Positions 1 to 6,095 are shown, numbered from the stretch's first letter. The stretch is 7,056 nucleotides of DNA from Bacillota bacterium (GCA_023443625.1 JAEZTQ010000023.1:1-7056); one strand, 5' to 3'. The notes: a model not told the origin generated them from the sequence alone. Made by a program: numbers and translations.

Positions 1-753
1 GATAATTGGGAGTATAGTGGTGACTACTTAATTAAAAAGAACCTAAAGAACAAGAATTCACACTATGAATCCCATGTTGCAGGGTTTGACGAGAATTGGC
101 TGCTTAAGATTAAGCCTACTGACAAAATGAAGGGGACGGGTAAGGTTGATGAGACATACGTTACTAAAGAACAATTAGAGCTGCTTGGTTTTAGTGGGGT
201 CAATGATTATATGGTGACATCACTAAATGACACACTTGAAAAATATGAGATAACTGAACCCAAATATATACAACACTTTTTGGCACAGTGTAGACAAGAA
301 GGCAACTTAGCATTAACTGAAGCAGGTTGGCTATCAGTTGAAGCTGTAAAAAAATATACAATGAAATATGAACCAGGAGAAGGCAAACTAGCAGCACAAC
401 TTGGTAATACAGAGAAGGGAGATGGTTATAGATTTAGAGGTGGAGGATATATCCAAATCACAGGAAGAGATAATTATCAACGATATGCAGATACTTTTGA
501 GGATCCTCAAATTGCGCAAGAGATAATGAGTCAAGGTGCTGATTATGTAGCTGAATATCTTGCTTGGGATGCGGCTGGATATTGGTGGTACAATAATAAA
601 ATAAATGATGAAATTGACAAGGGTGCTACAGCAACGGAAGTGTCAAGGGCGGTTAATAGAGGGAAGAACAATATGTATAATACAAAAAAAACACCAGAAC
701 ATTTAGAAGAACGTCTACAATATTATAAACAGGCAGTAAAGAAAATTAAATAA
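1..753 (+). CDS. C-terminal part of a larger protein with a GH19 chitinase/lysozyme-like toxin domain (5' partial)
   Basis: The frame is open from the first base, so this is the last 250 residues of a longer protein; the ATG at 127 has no ribosome binding site and is probably internal. Residues 1-50 are an unrecognised linker. From about residue 54 the sequence fits glycoside hydrolase family 19, which cuts beta-1,4 linkages in chitin or peptidoglycan. Visible are FLAQCRQE near 93-100, whose Glu100 sits where the family has its catalytic acid (usually HE), the signature YRFRGGGYIQITGRDNYQ at about 143-159, AAGYWW near 191-196 and SRAVNRG near 215-221. A GH19 domain at the C-terminus of a larger protein, followed by a lipoprotein gene and later Rhs debris, suggests the tip of a secreted polymorphic toxin (inference). 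A prophage endolysin is the alternative, but no holin or tail genes are seen. An IS110 now separates it from its former neighbour. Confidence 0.8.
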   Translation, partial: DNWEYSGDYLIKKNLKNKNSHYESHVAGFDENWLLKIKPTDKMKGTGKVDETYVTKEQLELLGFSGVNDYMVTSLNDTLEKYEITEPKYIQHFLAQCRQEGNLALTEAGWLSVEAVKKYTMKYEPGEGKLAAQLGNTEKGDGYRFRGGGYIQITGRDNYQRYADTFEDPQIAQEIMSQGADYVAEYLAWDAAGYWWYNNKINDEIDKGATATEVSRAVNRGKNNMYNTKKTPEHLEERLQYYKQAVKKIK

Positions 754-859
754 TTACAATGAAGGAGCATAGTGTGAATGCTTTTAACTAAAAGTTGAGT
801 AAATTTAATAAAGGTAGCCACAAACTACCGTATTTAACAGAGAATTATAAAAAAGGGTA

Positions 860-2120
860 TCAGGCAACTGACGATGGAGGGATAATCGTACAGCCTTCCT
901 TTTCTAAAAGTTTAATTGCATTTTTTATATACTGCTGTTTGTGTTTCTCATACATTTCTTCTGGAATGTCAGAATAGTTTACGTCAGTCGGGTTGAACGC
1001 TTCTTTTTTGAGAAACATGTTATATAAACAAGTTAACAACATCCGGGCAACTGCAATGATAGCACGTTTATGACCTCGTCGTTTCTTAATGCGGTCATAC
1101 TTAATACGAAAATAAGGGTTTTTGTTATCTTTAATCGCTGCATTAGCACATTGCACTAAAAGGGGTTTTAGGTAAACGCCAGCTCTTGAAACCCGAACAC
1201 TTTTCTTCTTTCCGGCACTCTCATTATTCTGAGGGGTAAGACCAGCCCATGAGCAGAGATGCTTAGAGGAGTGGAACACAGTCATATCAGCGCCGATTTC
1301 AGCGATGATATAGCGTGCTGATTTTTCAGTAATACCCGGGACTTCAGCCGCAAGATTAATCAGTTCCAGATAAGGTTCGGATAATACCTCGATGGAAGAA
1401 TCCAGTTTTTCTACTATTCCATTGATGAAATCCACATGTTCGCGACAGAGCTTAATCTTAAGGGACTGATCGTTGGAAAGTTCATATCCGATAATAGACT
1501 CAACGACTTCAGCTGCTTTATCCTTGGCCTTTTTCTGTAAGAGGGACTTACAGTATTCTGGATCAAAGACATCGCAGGTAAGAAGATAGTCTATAATAGC
1601 GGATGATGATTTTCCGAAGGTATCCGTTAAAACAGAAGCAAGACCGATGTTGGAAACAGTGAGAGAATTCTGGAGGCGATTTTTCTCACTGGAACGGTTA
1701 CCAACAAGTTGAAACCGATAGCGGAAAAGTTCACGAAGTTTTCTGATGCTTTTATCAGGAATGTAGCTGGAAGGAACAATGTCAAACTTAAATAGGTCGG
1801 CAATCCATGTGGCATCCTTATCATCTGTCTTCTGACCTTTGATAGCACGGACATATTTGGGATTGGCGACGACAACATGACAGTGTTCTTCGAGAATGTT
1901 GAAAATGGGGATCCAGTATTTCCCCGGTAGATTCCATACAGATGTCACGGCATTCATTTTCAAACAGCCACTGTTTGAATTCAAGAAGAGAATTGTTAAA
2001 AGTAGAAAAACGTTTCTTTTGATAGGTAGGTTCAACACCAGAAGTTGTTTTGATGATTGTGGCAACGAGAAAAGATTTATGTACATCGACACCACAACAG
2101 GTTTGGTAGATAACTTTCAT
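860..2120 (-). pseudogene. IS110-family transposase (DEDD recombinase), interrupted by a one-base frameshift
   Basis: Reads from ATG at 2120 (AAAGGAG about 7 nt upstream) to TGA at 860-862. Correcting one extra G gives about 419 residues, a normal IS110 length. The RuvC-like N-terminal domain shows Asp12 in GVDVHK, Glu63 in MESTG, and Asp99/Asp102 in KTDDKDA. The C-terminal Transposase_20 domain has a helix-hairpin-helix stretch (VPGITEKSARYIIAEIG) and SWAGLTPQNNESAG, whose Ser301 fits the catalytic serine. Such enzymes recombine DNA with a bridge RNA and no terminal inverted repeats. The break is in the C-run at 1922-1925: GGGG on the coding strand, where GGG would continue MESTG into KYWIPIFN. 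Upstream residues lie in one frame (2120 to about 1925) and the rest in another. IS110 is not known for programmed frameshifting, so decay or a sequencing error is likelier. Confidence 0.88.
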
Positions 2121-2134
2121 AATCATGCTCCTTT

Positions 2135-2340
2135 CGAAATTAAGTAAATAAGCCATTGACTGTTCTGCCACACAATTTTAACCTAGGCGTTAAAACAATT
2201 CTTAGTGTACGGTCTTATAGAGCCACTTATTTGTACTTGAACAGGCAGAACTTACACTGATTACAATGCTGTCTAAAACGAGAAAGAATTTACAACTCCT
2301 CCTACCGTGCTTTGTAGTGTAGCTTCTTGAAGTTATTATT
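2135..2340 (-). ncRNA. Candidate IS110 bridge RNA region in the non-coding left end
   Basis: IS110-group elements encode a structured bridge RNA between the left end and the transposase. This stretch has no ORF but clear structure: an 8-bp inverted repeat GTTCTGCC (2162-2169) / GGCAGAAC (2244-2251) encloses a 7-bp hairpin TTTTAAC (2176-2182) / GTTAAAA (2189-2195). Two possible guide matches are present. GATTACAATG (2259-2268) equals the flank and core base at 2407-2416, in the sense expected for a left target guide. CTTAGTGT (2201-2208) matches 7 of 8 bases of the element's right end at 768-775. The limits are not determinable here, and no right target guide was found in the expected order. 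Confidence 0.4.
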
Positions 2341-2383
2341 TCACAGAAGTAAAGGTTTGTGAATACTTTCATTACTATTTGTG

Positions 2384-2400
2384 CCGCCGCTTGGCGGCGG
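2384..2400. repeat. Perfect GC-rich hairpin beside the lipoprotein start
   Basis: CCGCCGC (2384-2390), loop TTG, GCGGCGG (2394-2400): a 7-bp all-GC stem in an AT-rich region. It has no T-run, so it is not a standard terminator. It ends 3 nt before the GGAG that serves the ATG at 2414 and lies just inside the inferred IS110 left end. It could be an element-end structure or could hinder translation of the lipoprotein if present in its mRNA. Confidence 0.7.
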
Positions 2401-2403
2401 AAT

Positions 2404-2407
2404 GGAG
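2404..2407 (+). promoter_or_regulatory. Shine-Dalgarno that decides the start of the first lipoprotein
   Basis: GGAG lies six bases before ATG 2414, so this start is preferred over the in-frame GTG at 2381, whose extra residues would come from the IS end. It is one of the two GGAG copies at the IS junctions; the other (764-767) is part of AAGGAG. The insertion therefore kept a usable ribosome binding site for the downstream gene. Confidence 0.65.
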
Positions 2408-2413
2408 ATTACA

Positions 2414-3202
2414 ATGAGAAAATTTTTTTTATACTGTATGGTTGTTATAATTATTTCGCTTGTAGGTTGTGTTAGTAATAAATACACAAATGTGAGGAGC
2501 ACAGAACAATCTAAAATAAATCCAGATAAGGTTTTAAAGGAAAATAGCAAAGAAGATGATTTAGTATTACAATTTGACATTATAGCTAATGAAGTTAGTT
2601 TTAATGAAGGGAAGGTTACAATAAGATATCCATATATTACTGGCATTGAGAATGACGATGACGAAAAAAAAATCAACGAGATAATCAAAAATGAAGTAAT
2701 GTCTTATTTACAACCTATTGAGAATATTGATGTAGGGCAGAACTATAGCATTGATTTTGATGTTAAATGCAGTAATAATAAGTTATTGTCAATAATATAT
2801 TACGGAAGCGAATTTTTAGAAGGTTCTGCATATCCAATTGATGTTTTTTTCAGTACTAATATAGATTTGATTGGTACAAAAAAGCTAAAGCTAATAGATG
2901 TAATCAAGGATTATGAGGCACTTGTTGAAGTATTTACATCAATTCTTATTGAAGAAAATGATGATGAAATGAAGAAAACGGCATATGATTATATCTATCA
3001 AACATATAATAGAGATGATTTGATAAAGGGATTTACTGAAGCTGATGATACTTATGGATCAGGCAGATACATTTTTTCTTACGTTACAAATGAAAGTATT
3101 GGATTTAGCTGGGAGGTTCCACATGTTATTGGCGATCATGTCGAAATAGAAATACCTTTCGAGAAACTAATAAATATAATTGATTTTGAAAAAATTGGAT
3201 GA
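2414..3202 (+). CDS. RsiV-like (DUF3298-type) lipoprotein, candidate immunity protein for the GH19 toxin
   Basis: 262 residues. MRKFF and a hydrophobic stretch end in the lipobox LVGC, giving lipidation at Cys19 and an extracytoplasmic protein held in the membrane. A low-complexity tether (about 20-55) follows, then a beta-rich domain: IRYPYITG (70-77), KKINEIIKNE (85-94), YYGSEFLEGSAYPIDVFFSTNID (129-151) and, near the end, VIGDHVEIEIPF (238-249). This resembles the DUF4163/DUF3298 module of RsiV and PdaC-type proteins. RsiV of Bacillus subtilis is an anti-sigma factor whose extracytoplasmic domain binds lysozyme. Here no cytoplasmic anti-sigma part or sigma gene is present, so stand-alone lysozyme-type inhibition is more likely (inference). 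Before the IS110 insertion the gene began 20 nt after the GH19 toxin stop. The family call rests on motif recall, not a search. Confidence 0.72.
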   Translation: MRKFFLYCMVVIIISLVGCVSNKYTNVRSTEQSKINPDKVLKENSKEDDLVLQFDIIANEVSFNEGKVTIRYPYITGIENDDDEKKINEIIKNEVMSYLQPIENIDVGQNYSIDFDVKCSNNKLLSIIYYGSEFLEGSAYPIDVFFSTNIDLIGTKKLKLIDVIKDYEALVEVFTSILIEENDDEMKKTAYDYIYQTYNRDDLIKGFTEADDTYGSGRYIFSYVTNESIGFSWEVPHVIGDHVEIEIPFEKLINIIDFEKIG

Positions 3203-3281
3203 ACAATAAACCATACAATGTAATTATTAATGGAAATCTGATTCTATGCTTTCTGAGAATTATATTCGCGTATTTAAACGA

Positions 3282-3302
3282 TTTATTGTATAAAACAATA
3301 AA
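3282..3302. repeat. AT-rich perfect hairpin TTTATTG/CAATAAA
   Basis: A 7-bp stem (3282-3288 with 3296-3302) has a seven-base loop and lies just before the GC-rich terminator-like stem. It could be an operator or part of a compound terminator; nothing else supports a role. Confidence 0.35.
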
Positions 3303-3310
3303 GTATAAGA

Positions 3311-3350
3311 AAACCCGGCAAGCCAATAACGGTAAGCCGGGTTTGCTTTC
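3311..3350. terminator. Probable rho-independent terminator, possibly bidirectional
   Basis: AAACCCGGC (3311-3319) pairs with GCCGGGTTT (3336-3344), a 9-bp stem with a partly paired 16-nt interior (CC/GG). T-rich sequence follows on the plus strand (TTTGCTTTCT). The minus strand also has TTTTCTT after the stem. It would end transcription of the lipoprotein gene and isolate the cassette starting at 3382. Confidence 0.6.
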
Positions 3351-3381
3351 TGTAAATACTTGACTTACTGGAGGTGTGAAA

Positions 3382-3750
3382 ATGTCTACAGAAAAGGATA
3401 GCATGTTAAGAGTAAGACTTACACAAAAGCAATCAGATGAACTGGATTCCATCATAGCTGAACTTCAAGCACAGATGCCGGAAGCTAGCGTTACCACATC
3501 AAGTATAACGAGATTCGCTCTGGAGAAGTTTGCAAGTGATTATATTGCAAAGCGTGACGGAACCAAGATTTTTATTGAAATTAGTACAGCAGATGCCACA
3601 GATGAGGATATTAAAAATCTTTATTACATTATCTCAAAGATGCTGGATGATGCGAAGGAGACGGTACATTACATGGTAGGTGAAATATTTGAACCTGTGA
3701 TGATGAGGATGGTAAGTATCATGAAACCAGAAAAGCCGGAGGTGAAGTGA
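3382..3750 (+). CDS. Small ribbon-helix-helix-like DNA-binding protein
   Basis: 122 residues. ATG at 3382 is chosen because CTGGAGG (3368-3374) lies seven bases upstream; the GTG at 3376 would be too close to it. Residues 8-14 (MLRVRLT) look like the beta strand of a ribbon-helix-helix fold. They are followed by helix QKQSDELDSIIAELQAQ (15-31) and a second helix beginning SSITRFALEKFASDYI (about 40-55), as in CopG/Arc-type proteins of mobile elements. The acidic, helical C-terminal half (about 70-122) is unrecognised. The gene abuts the zinc-ribbon gene with no gap, so the two are probably co-translated. A role in control or maintenance of a mobile element is likely, but no partner toxin or replication gene is intact nearby. 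Confidence 0.6.
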   Translation: MSTEKDSMLRVRLTQKQSDELDSIIAELQAQMPEASVTTSSITRFALEKFASDYIAKRDGTKIFIEISTADATDEDIKNLYYIISKMLDDAKETVHYMVGEIFEPVMMRMVSIMKPEKPEVK

Positions 3751-3873
3751 GTGAGTAAGAAAAAGCACATTGTTCGCTGCCCTCACTGTAATCACAGGGT
3801 ATTTGATGCCGATTATGCAGATGTTGAAATTAAATGTCCGAAATGCAGAAAGTTCTTTGAAGTCAAGTTGTAA
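3751..3873 (+). CDS. 40-residue zinc-ribbon protein, Com-like
   Basis: The GTG start follows directly on the TGA of the preceding gene, with GGAGG (3738-3742) eight bases upstream, and the frame ends at TAA 3871-3873. The protein has two knuckles, RCPHC (Cys10, Cys13) and KCPKC (Cys29, Cys32), in the arrangement CPxC-x15-CPxC expected to bind one zinc. The length and the ending KCPKCRKFFEVKL recall Com-type proteins of Mu-like phages, where Com is a translational activator that binds mRNA. That similarity is by motif only, and many tiny zinc ribbons look alike. Tight coupling to the ribbon-helix-helix gene suggests a shared regulatory job (inference). Confidence 0.68.
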   Translation: MSKKKHIVRCPHCNHRVFDADYADVEIKCPKCRKFFEVKL

Positions 3874-3942
3874 AAAAGGGCGGTGTGATAAGTCAATAGT
3901 TCTGGCACAGAGCCACAAAGGGTGCAGATGATTCACCTATAG

Positions 3943-4215
3943 AGCCTGGCAGAAAGTTTAAACACTCTTAAGGCACTATATAATAGGGAAATACCCATAA
4001 TAAAAGGTAACCCAAACCCTAGTTGTAAGGTTCTTATGCTTCTTCCAGATGCTGACAAAAATGCGATCTATGACGTGGAGGAATTTGTATATGATGATAG
4101 GAATCTTCTTGTAGAAAGTATAAAGTTGGTAGATAAGGAAGGGAAGATATATTCGAATCTAAGAGCTTACTTAATTGGGAAGCTGCTGGATTTTGGTGGG
4201 ATGATAATAATATGA
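3943..4215 (+). pseudogene. Unrecognised coding remnant, truncated where it meets the GH19 remnant
   Basis: After the stop at 3940-3942 a frame of 90 codons stays open to TGA 4213-4215, without a plausible start or ribbon-helix-helix-cassette linkage; the first ATG is at 4036 with no ribosome binding site. Its body reads like real protein, for example VLMLLPDADKNAIYDVEEF and VYDDRNLLVESIKLVDKEG, with hydrophobic and charged positions alternating as in a beta-rich fold. VYDDRNLLVE faintly resembles a YD repeat of Rhs proteins, which would fit the locus, but I cannot assign it. From about 4145 onward coding sense passes to another frame (GH19), so the last 20 or so residues are probably read out of frame. 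Interpretation: a gene end deleted and joined to a toxin tip. Confidence 0.4.
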
Positions 4216-4379
4216 ATAAGATAATAGCTGATGGAGCGAAACAAGACGATATTGTAACTCTTAAACAAATTTCAAATGCAGTAAATAGAGGTCCTGCAAA
4301 GAAAAATAGTAAATTAGATCCTATAGGATGGGATGATAGAAAGGGTTGCTATGAAGCTGTCTGTAAAGTTATAAAGTGA
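4137..4379 (+). pseudogene. Second GH19 toxin tip, C-terminal remnant only
   Basis: This frame opens after a stop at 4134-4136 and ends at TGA 4377-4379, about 80 codons. LLNWEAAGFWWDDNNMNKII aligns with LAWDAAGYWWYNNKINDEID of the toxin at the window start, and QISNAVNRG aligns with EVSRAVNRG. The ends also correspond (CKVIK and VKKIK). The catalytic Glu and the RFRGGGYIQITGRDNYQ region are missing, so no activity is possible. The tail after NRG differs between the copies, so this is a diverged relative and not a fresh duplication. There is no start codon with a ribosome binding site. It is followed after 55 nt by a lipoprotein gene, the same order as in the first module. Confidence 0.75.
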
Positions 4380-4434
4380 AGTTTGCTTTGTTAGTGCTAA
4401 TTTTTTGTTAAATTGATATAGGAGGGATTCAAGA

Positions 4435-5205
4435 GTGAGAAAAGGAATATTTGCTATATTACTGATTGCATTAACATTAATTATAAGATCATGTAATAGA
4501 AATAGTGGTCTAAAGCAGAATAATGAAAATTCGGCTGCGTTCGATAGCTCAAATAATTTAGGATATGTGATAGAAAATGAAAGCTATAAGAAAGAAGGGG
4601 TTAGCATTAAATATCCCCAAATAAATAAATTGGGTGATGATGTTAAGCAAAGTGAAATTAATGAAATGATTAAGTCGGAAGCATTTACTGTTACGGATTT
4701 ATACGAGGATACCGATGTTTCTACTATAGAAATTGACTTTAAAATCACTTGGAAAAGTAAGAACCTAATAAGTATTCAATATTACGCCTCAGGATTTTCA
4801 AAAGGAGCAGCATATCCTGTTGATTTATTATACACAATAAATATTGATATAAGTAAAGGGTCTAAACTTAGATTGAAGGATTATATTAATATTGATAATA
4901 ACTTTGTTGATAAATTTAGAAAATACAAAGTAAAAGATCCGGACATAAATCAAGCGTCAGAGGGTGCATTTGAATACATACTTGATACGTATTCGGTTGA
5001 TGATTTGCTTAAATATTTTGATGGGGCTGATTCGTCATATAACAATTCAGCTTTTACATTTAGCTATTTTACTAAAGATTCATTAGGAATAAGTATAGAA
5101 GTACCTAATGCAGTAGGGGATCATACGGAAATAGAATTAAAGTATAAAGACATTAAAGAGAACATAAAGGAAGACAATATGGTTTGGGAAGACTTTTTAG
5201 GATAA
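4435..5205 (+). CDS. Second RsiV-like (DUF3298-type) lipoprotein, paralogue of the first
   Basis: 256 residues from GTG at 4435, with AGGAGG (4420-4425) nine bases upstream. The N-terminus MRKGIFAILLIALTLIIRSC is a signal peptide with a poor lipobox: Arg occupies the -2 position before Cys20, so lipidation is likely but less certain. Landmarks shared with the first lipoprotein, in the same order, are SIKYPQI (58-64), EINEMIKSE (74-82), YYASGFSKGAAYPVDLLYTINID (116-138), YILDTYSVDDLLKYFDGAD (181-199) and AVGDHTEIELKY (226-237). The two are clearly paralogous but strongly diverged, as expected for immunity proteins with different partners. The gene lies 55 nt after the GH19 remnant and is intact, so it would persist as an orphan immunity gene (inference). 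It may have been transcribed with its lost toxin; no separate promoter is evident to me. Confidence 0.72.
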   Translation: MRKGIFAILLIALTLIIRSCNRNSGLKQNNENSAAFDSSNNLGYVIENESYKKEGVSIKYPQINKLGDDVKQSEINEMIKSEAFTVTDLYEDTDVSTIEIDFKITWKSKNLISIQYYASGFSKGAAYPVDLLYTINIDISKGSKLRLKDYINIDNNFVDKFRKYKVKDPDINQASEGAFEYILDTYSVDDLLKYFDGADSSYNNSAFTFSYFTKDSLGISIEVPNAVGDHTEIELKYKDIKENIKEDNMVWEDFLG

Positions 5206-5299
5206 TCTCAAAAAGGATTAATTTATTAGTGGATATAATGTAAGGCAGGATGACGAAAATTCCCGCGCGAAGCTTCAAAAGTACGATAGGCTATGGTAA

Positions 5300-5599
5300 C
5301 CTTACTCTCGATTAGAAAACATCACACGTATATGGTACTCTGCGCGCAACGGCAAGGGAACCTTTGCAGAAACACTAATACACCTCTTAGGCTCACATGC
5401 CAGGACTGCACAGGTAGACAGCTTGATGCTTAAAAGTGTATCTGGTAGCAGTGCCAATCCCGATATTGCAAGACTTAAAGGTGCAAGAGTTGTAAATGCA
5501 GCAGAACCGCAGAAAAATTCAAGGCTCAATGAAAGCTTGATCAAACAACTTACAGGTGGTGATATGGTAACAGCGCGCTTCCTCTATGAGAAGGAATGA
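5300..5599 (+). pseudogene. P4-type phage/plasmid primase-helicase fragment (SF3 ATPase core)
   Basis: One frame from after TAA 5297-5299 to TGA 5597-5599 carries the middle of the helicase domain of P4-family primases (D5/DUF5906 type). Recognisable are the Walker A region RNGKGTFAETLIHLLG, the Walker B/C region PDIARLKGARVVNAAEP, and NESLIKQLTGGDMVTARFLYEKE. These enzymes unwind and prime DNA for replication of phages, plasmids and satellites. Both ends are missing: the residues before RNGKGT read WYSA instead of a glycine-containing P-loop start, and the usual continuation after FLYEKE is absent. The primase domain is not in the window. The fragment cannot function and marks a former phage or integrative element. 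The minus-strand frame at 5302-5544 is its shadow. Confidence 0.8.
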
Positions 5600-5852
5600 T
5601 GAAAAAGATCCAGAGGAATATCAATCACTTGTACAGGTATGTAAAGTACTGGTTAATCGAAATTAGTGGAAATGGATTGAAGCTTGTGCAAAATTTCTTA
5701 CAACTTCAGGGGATAGTGACATAATAAATCGTCTTCAAAATTATGCAAAGGGTCAATTTACTCAAGAGGAAATCGAGATAAATAAGAATAGTAAAATTAC
5801 TAAAGAGGATCTCCAATCATTTAGCAAGCAATTTCTGATTACTGATAAATAA
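5586..5852 (+). pseudogene. Orphan frame with an in-frame stop, overlapping the primase fragment
   Basis: From ATG 5586 one frame runs to TAA 5850-5852 with a single internal TAG at 5664-5666. The first part (DEKDPEEYQSLVQVCKVLV) and the second (WKWIEACAKFLTTSGDSDIINRLQNYAKGQ) both look like real, helical protein. The start overlaps the primase end and has no ribosome binding site, so the 5' boundary is probably a deletion junction. I do not recognise the family. Position before a strong terminator and length suit the end of a small immunity-type or accessory gene, but that is a guess. Confidence 0.4.
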
Positions 5853-5906
5853 TATAATGAAATATTCACTTTTGTCTTCAGTTCTTAAATAGCAATACTA
5901 TGATTT

Positions 5907-5941
5907 AAAGACGGTTGTCAATTAAGATGACCGTCTTTTTT
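5907..5941 (+). terminator. Strong rho-independent terminator
   Basis: The arms AAAGACGGTTGTC (5907-5919) and GATGACCGTCTTT (5926-5938) form a 13-bp stem with two G-U pairs and an AATTAA loop, followed by six T's (5936-5941). It lies 54 nt after the stop at 5852 and closes the transcript of the preceding remnant. Confidence 0.85.
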
Positions 5942-6095
5942 GTGCCATAGGCAGTCGCACCGGTTCTTGTTTCGAATATGACTATTTTGCAGTAATGATA
6001 ACGTATAATTAATCATATTTTATTTAACAAAAATAGACATAATTAATAGCCGTTTGGTAAGATTATGTTACCACGCAAAAAGGAGGCTATGAAAT
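5942..6095. other. Non-coding spacer before the IS256-type remnant
   Basis: No ORF on either strand. TATAAT is at 6004-6009 without a convincing -35 box. CATAAT (6038-6043) and ATTATG (6062-6067) are inverted, which could be part of the eroded left end of the IS256-type element. AAAAAGGAGG at 6077-6086 is a good ribosome binding site for the ATG at 6096. Confidence 0.4.

Larger units (their letters stand above)
768..2407 (-). mobile_element. IS110-family insertion sequence, about 1.64 kb
   Basis: The ends are inferred from a GGAG repeat at 764-767 and 2404-2407. Joining the outer flanks gives toxin stop, a 14-nt spacer ending AAGGAG, then ATTACA and the ATG at 2414, which is a normal tight gene junction. 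On the element's own strand the shared core would contain CT, the dinucleotide known for IS621. There are no terminal inverted repeats, as expected for IS110. The non-coding left end is 2121-2407 (287 nt) and the right end 768-859 (92 nt). The right end has small hairpins at 781-794 (CTTTT/AAAAG) and 813-829 (GGTAG/CTACC). The exact base of each junction cannot be resolved within GGAG. Confidence 0.72.

Noticed and set aside
795..977. Plus-strand 60-codon frame after the toxin
   Set aside because: TTG start without a ribosome binding site; most of it is antisense to the transposase end and the rest lies in the IS right end.
1627..2147. Other frames within the transposase region (minus 1627-1878, plus 1896-2147)
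   Set aside because: Shadows of the IS110 transposase; no protein-like features or ribosome binding sites.
753..2417. Ten-base direct repeat ATTACAATGA (753-762 and 2408-2417) as a target-site duplication around the IS
   Set aside because: IS110 elements do not make such duplications, and excision at this repeat leaves the lipoprotein without a ribosome binding site. The GGAG junction gives a better empty site, in which the repeat is simply two nearby copies in the target.
3382..3873. The small gene pair as a toxin-antitoxin module
   Set aside because: The zinc ribbon has no resemblance to a known toxin, and the order and sizes do not fit better than a regulator pair; left as unknown.
2341..3936. 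Minus-strand frames at 2341-2688, 3126-3455 and 3634-3936
   Set aside because: Antisense to the lipoprotein, ribbon-helix-helix and zinc-ribbon genes; composition matches reverse-strand artefacts.
5240..5299. Short open stretch RQDDENSRAKLQKYDRLW before the primase fragment
   Set aside because: Protein-like and in the primase frame, but too short and ended by TAA 5297; no family could be assigned.
5302..5544. Minus-strand 80-codon frame
   Set aside because: Exact antisense of the primase ATPase motifs.
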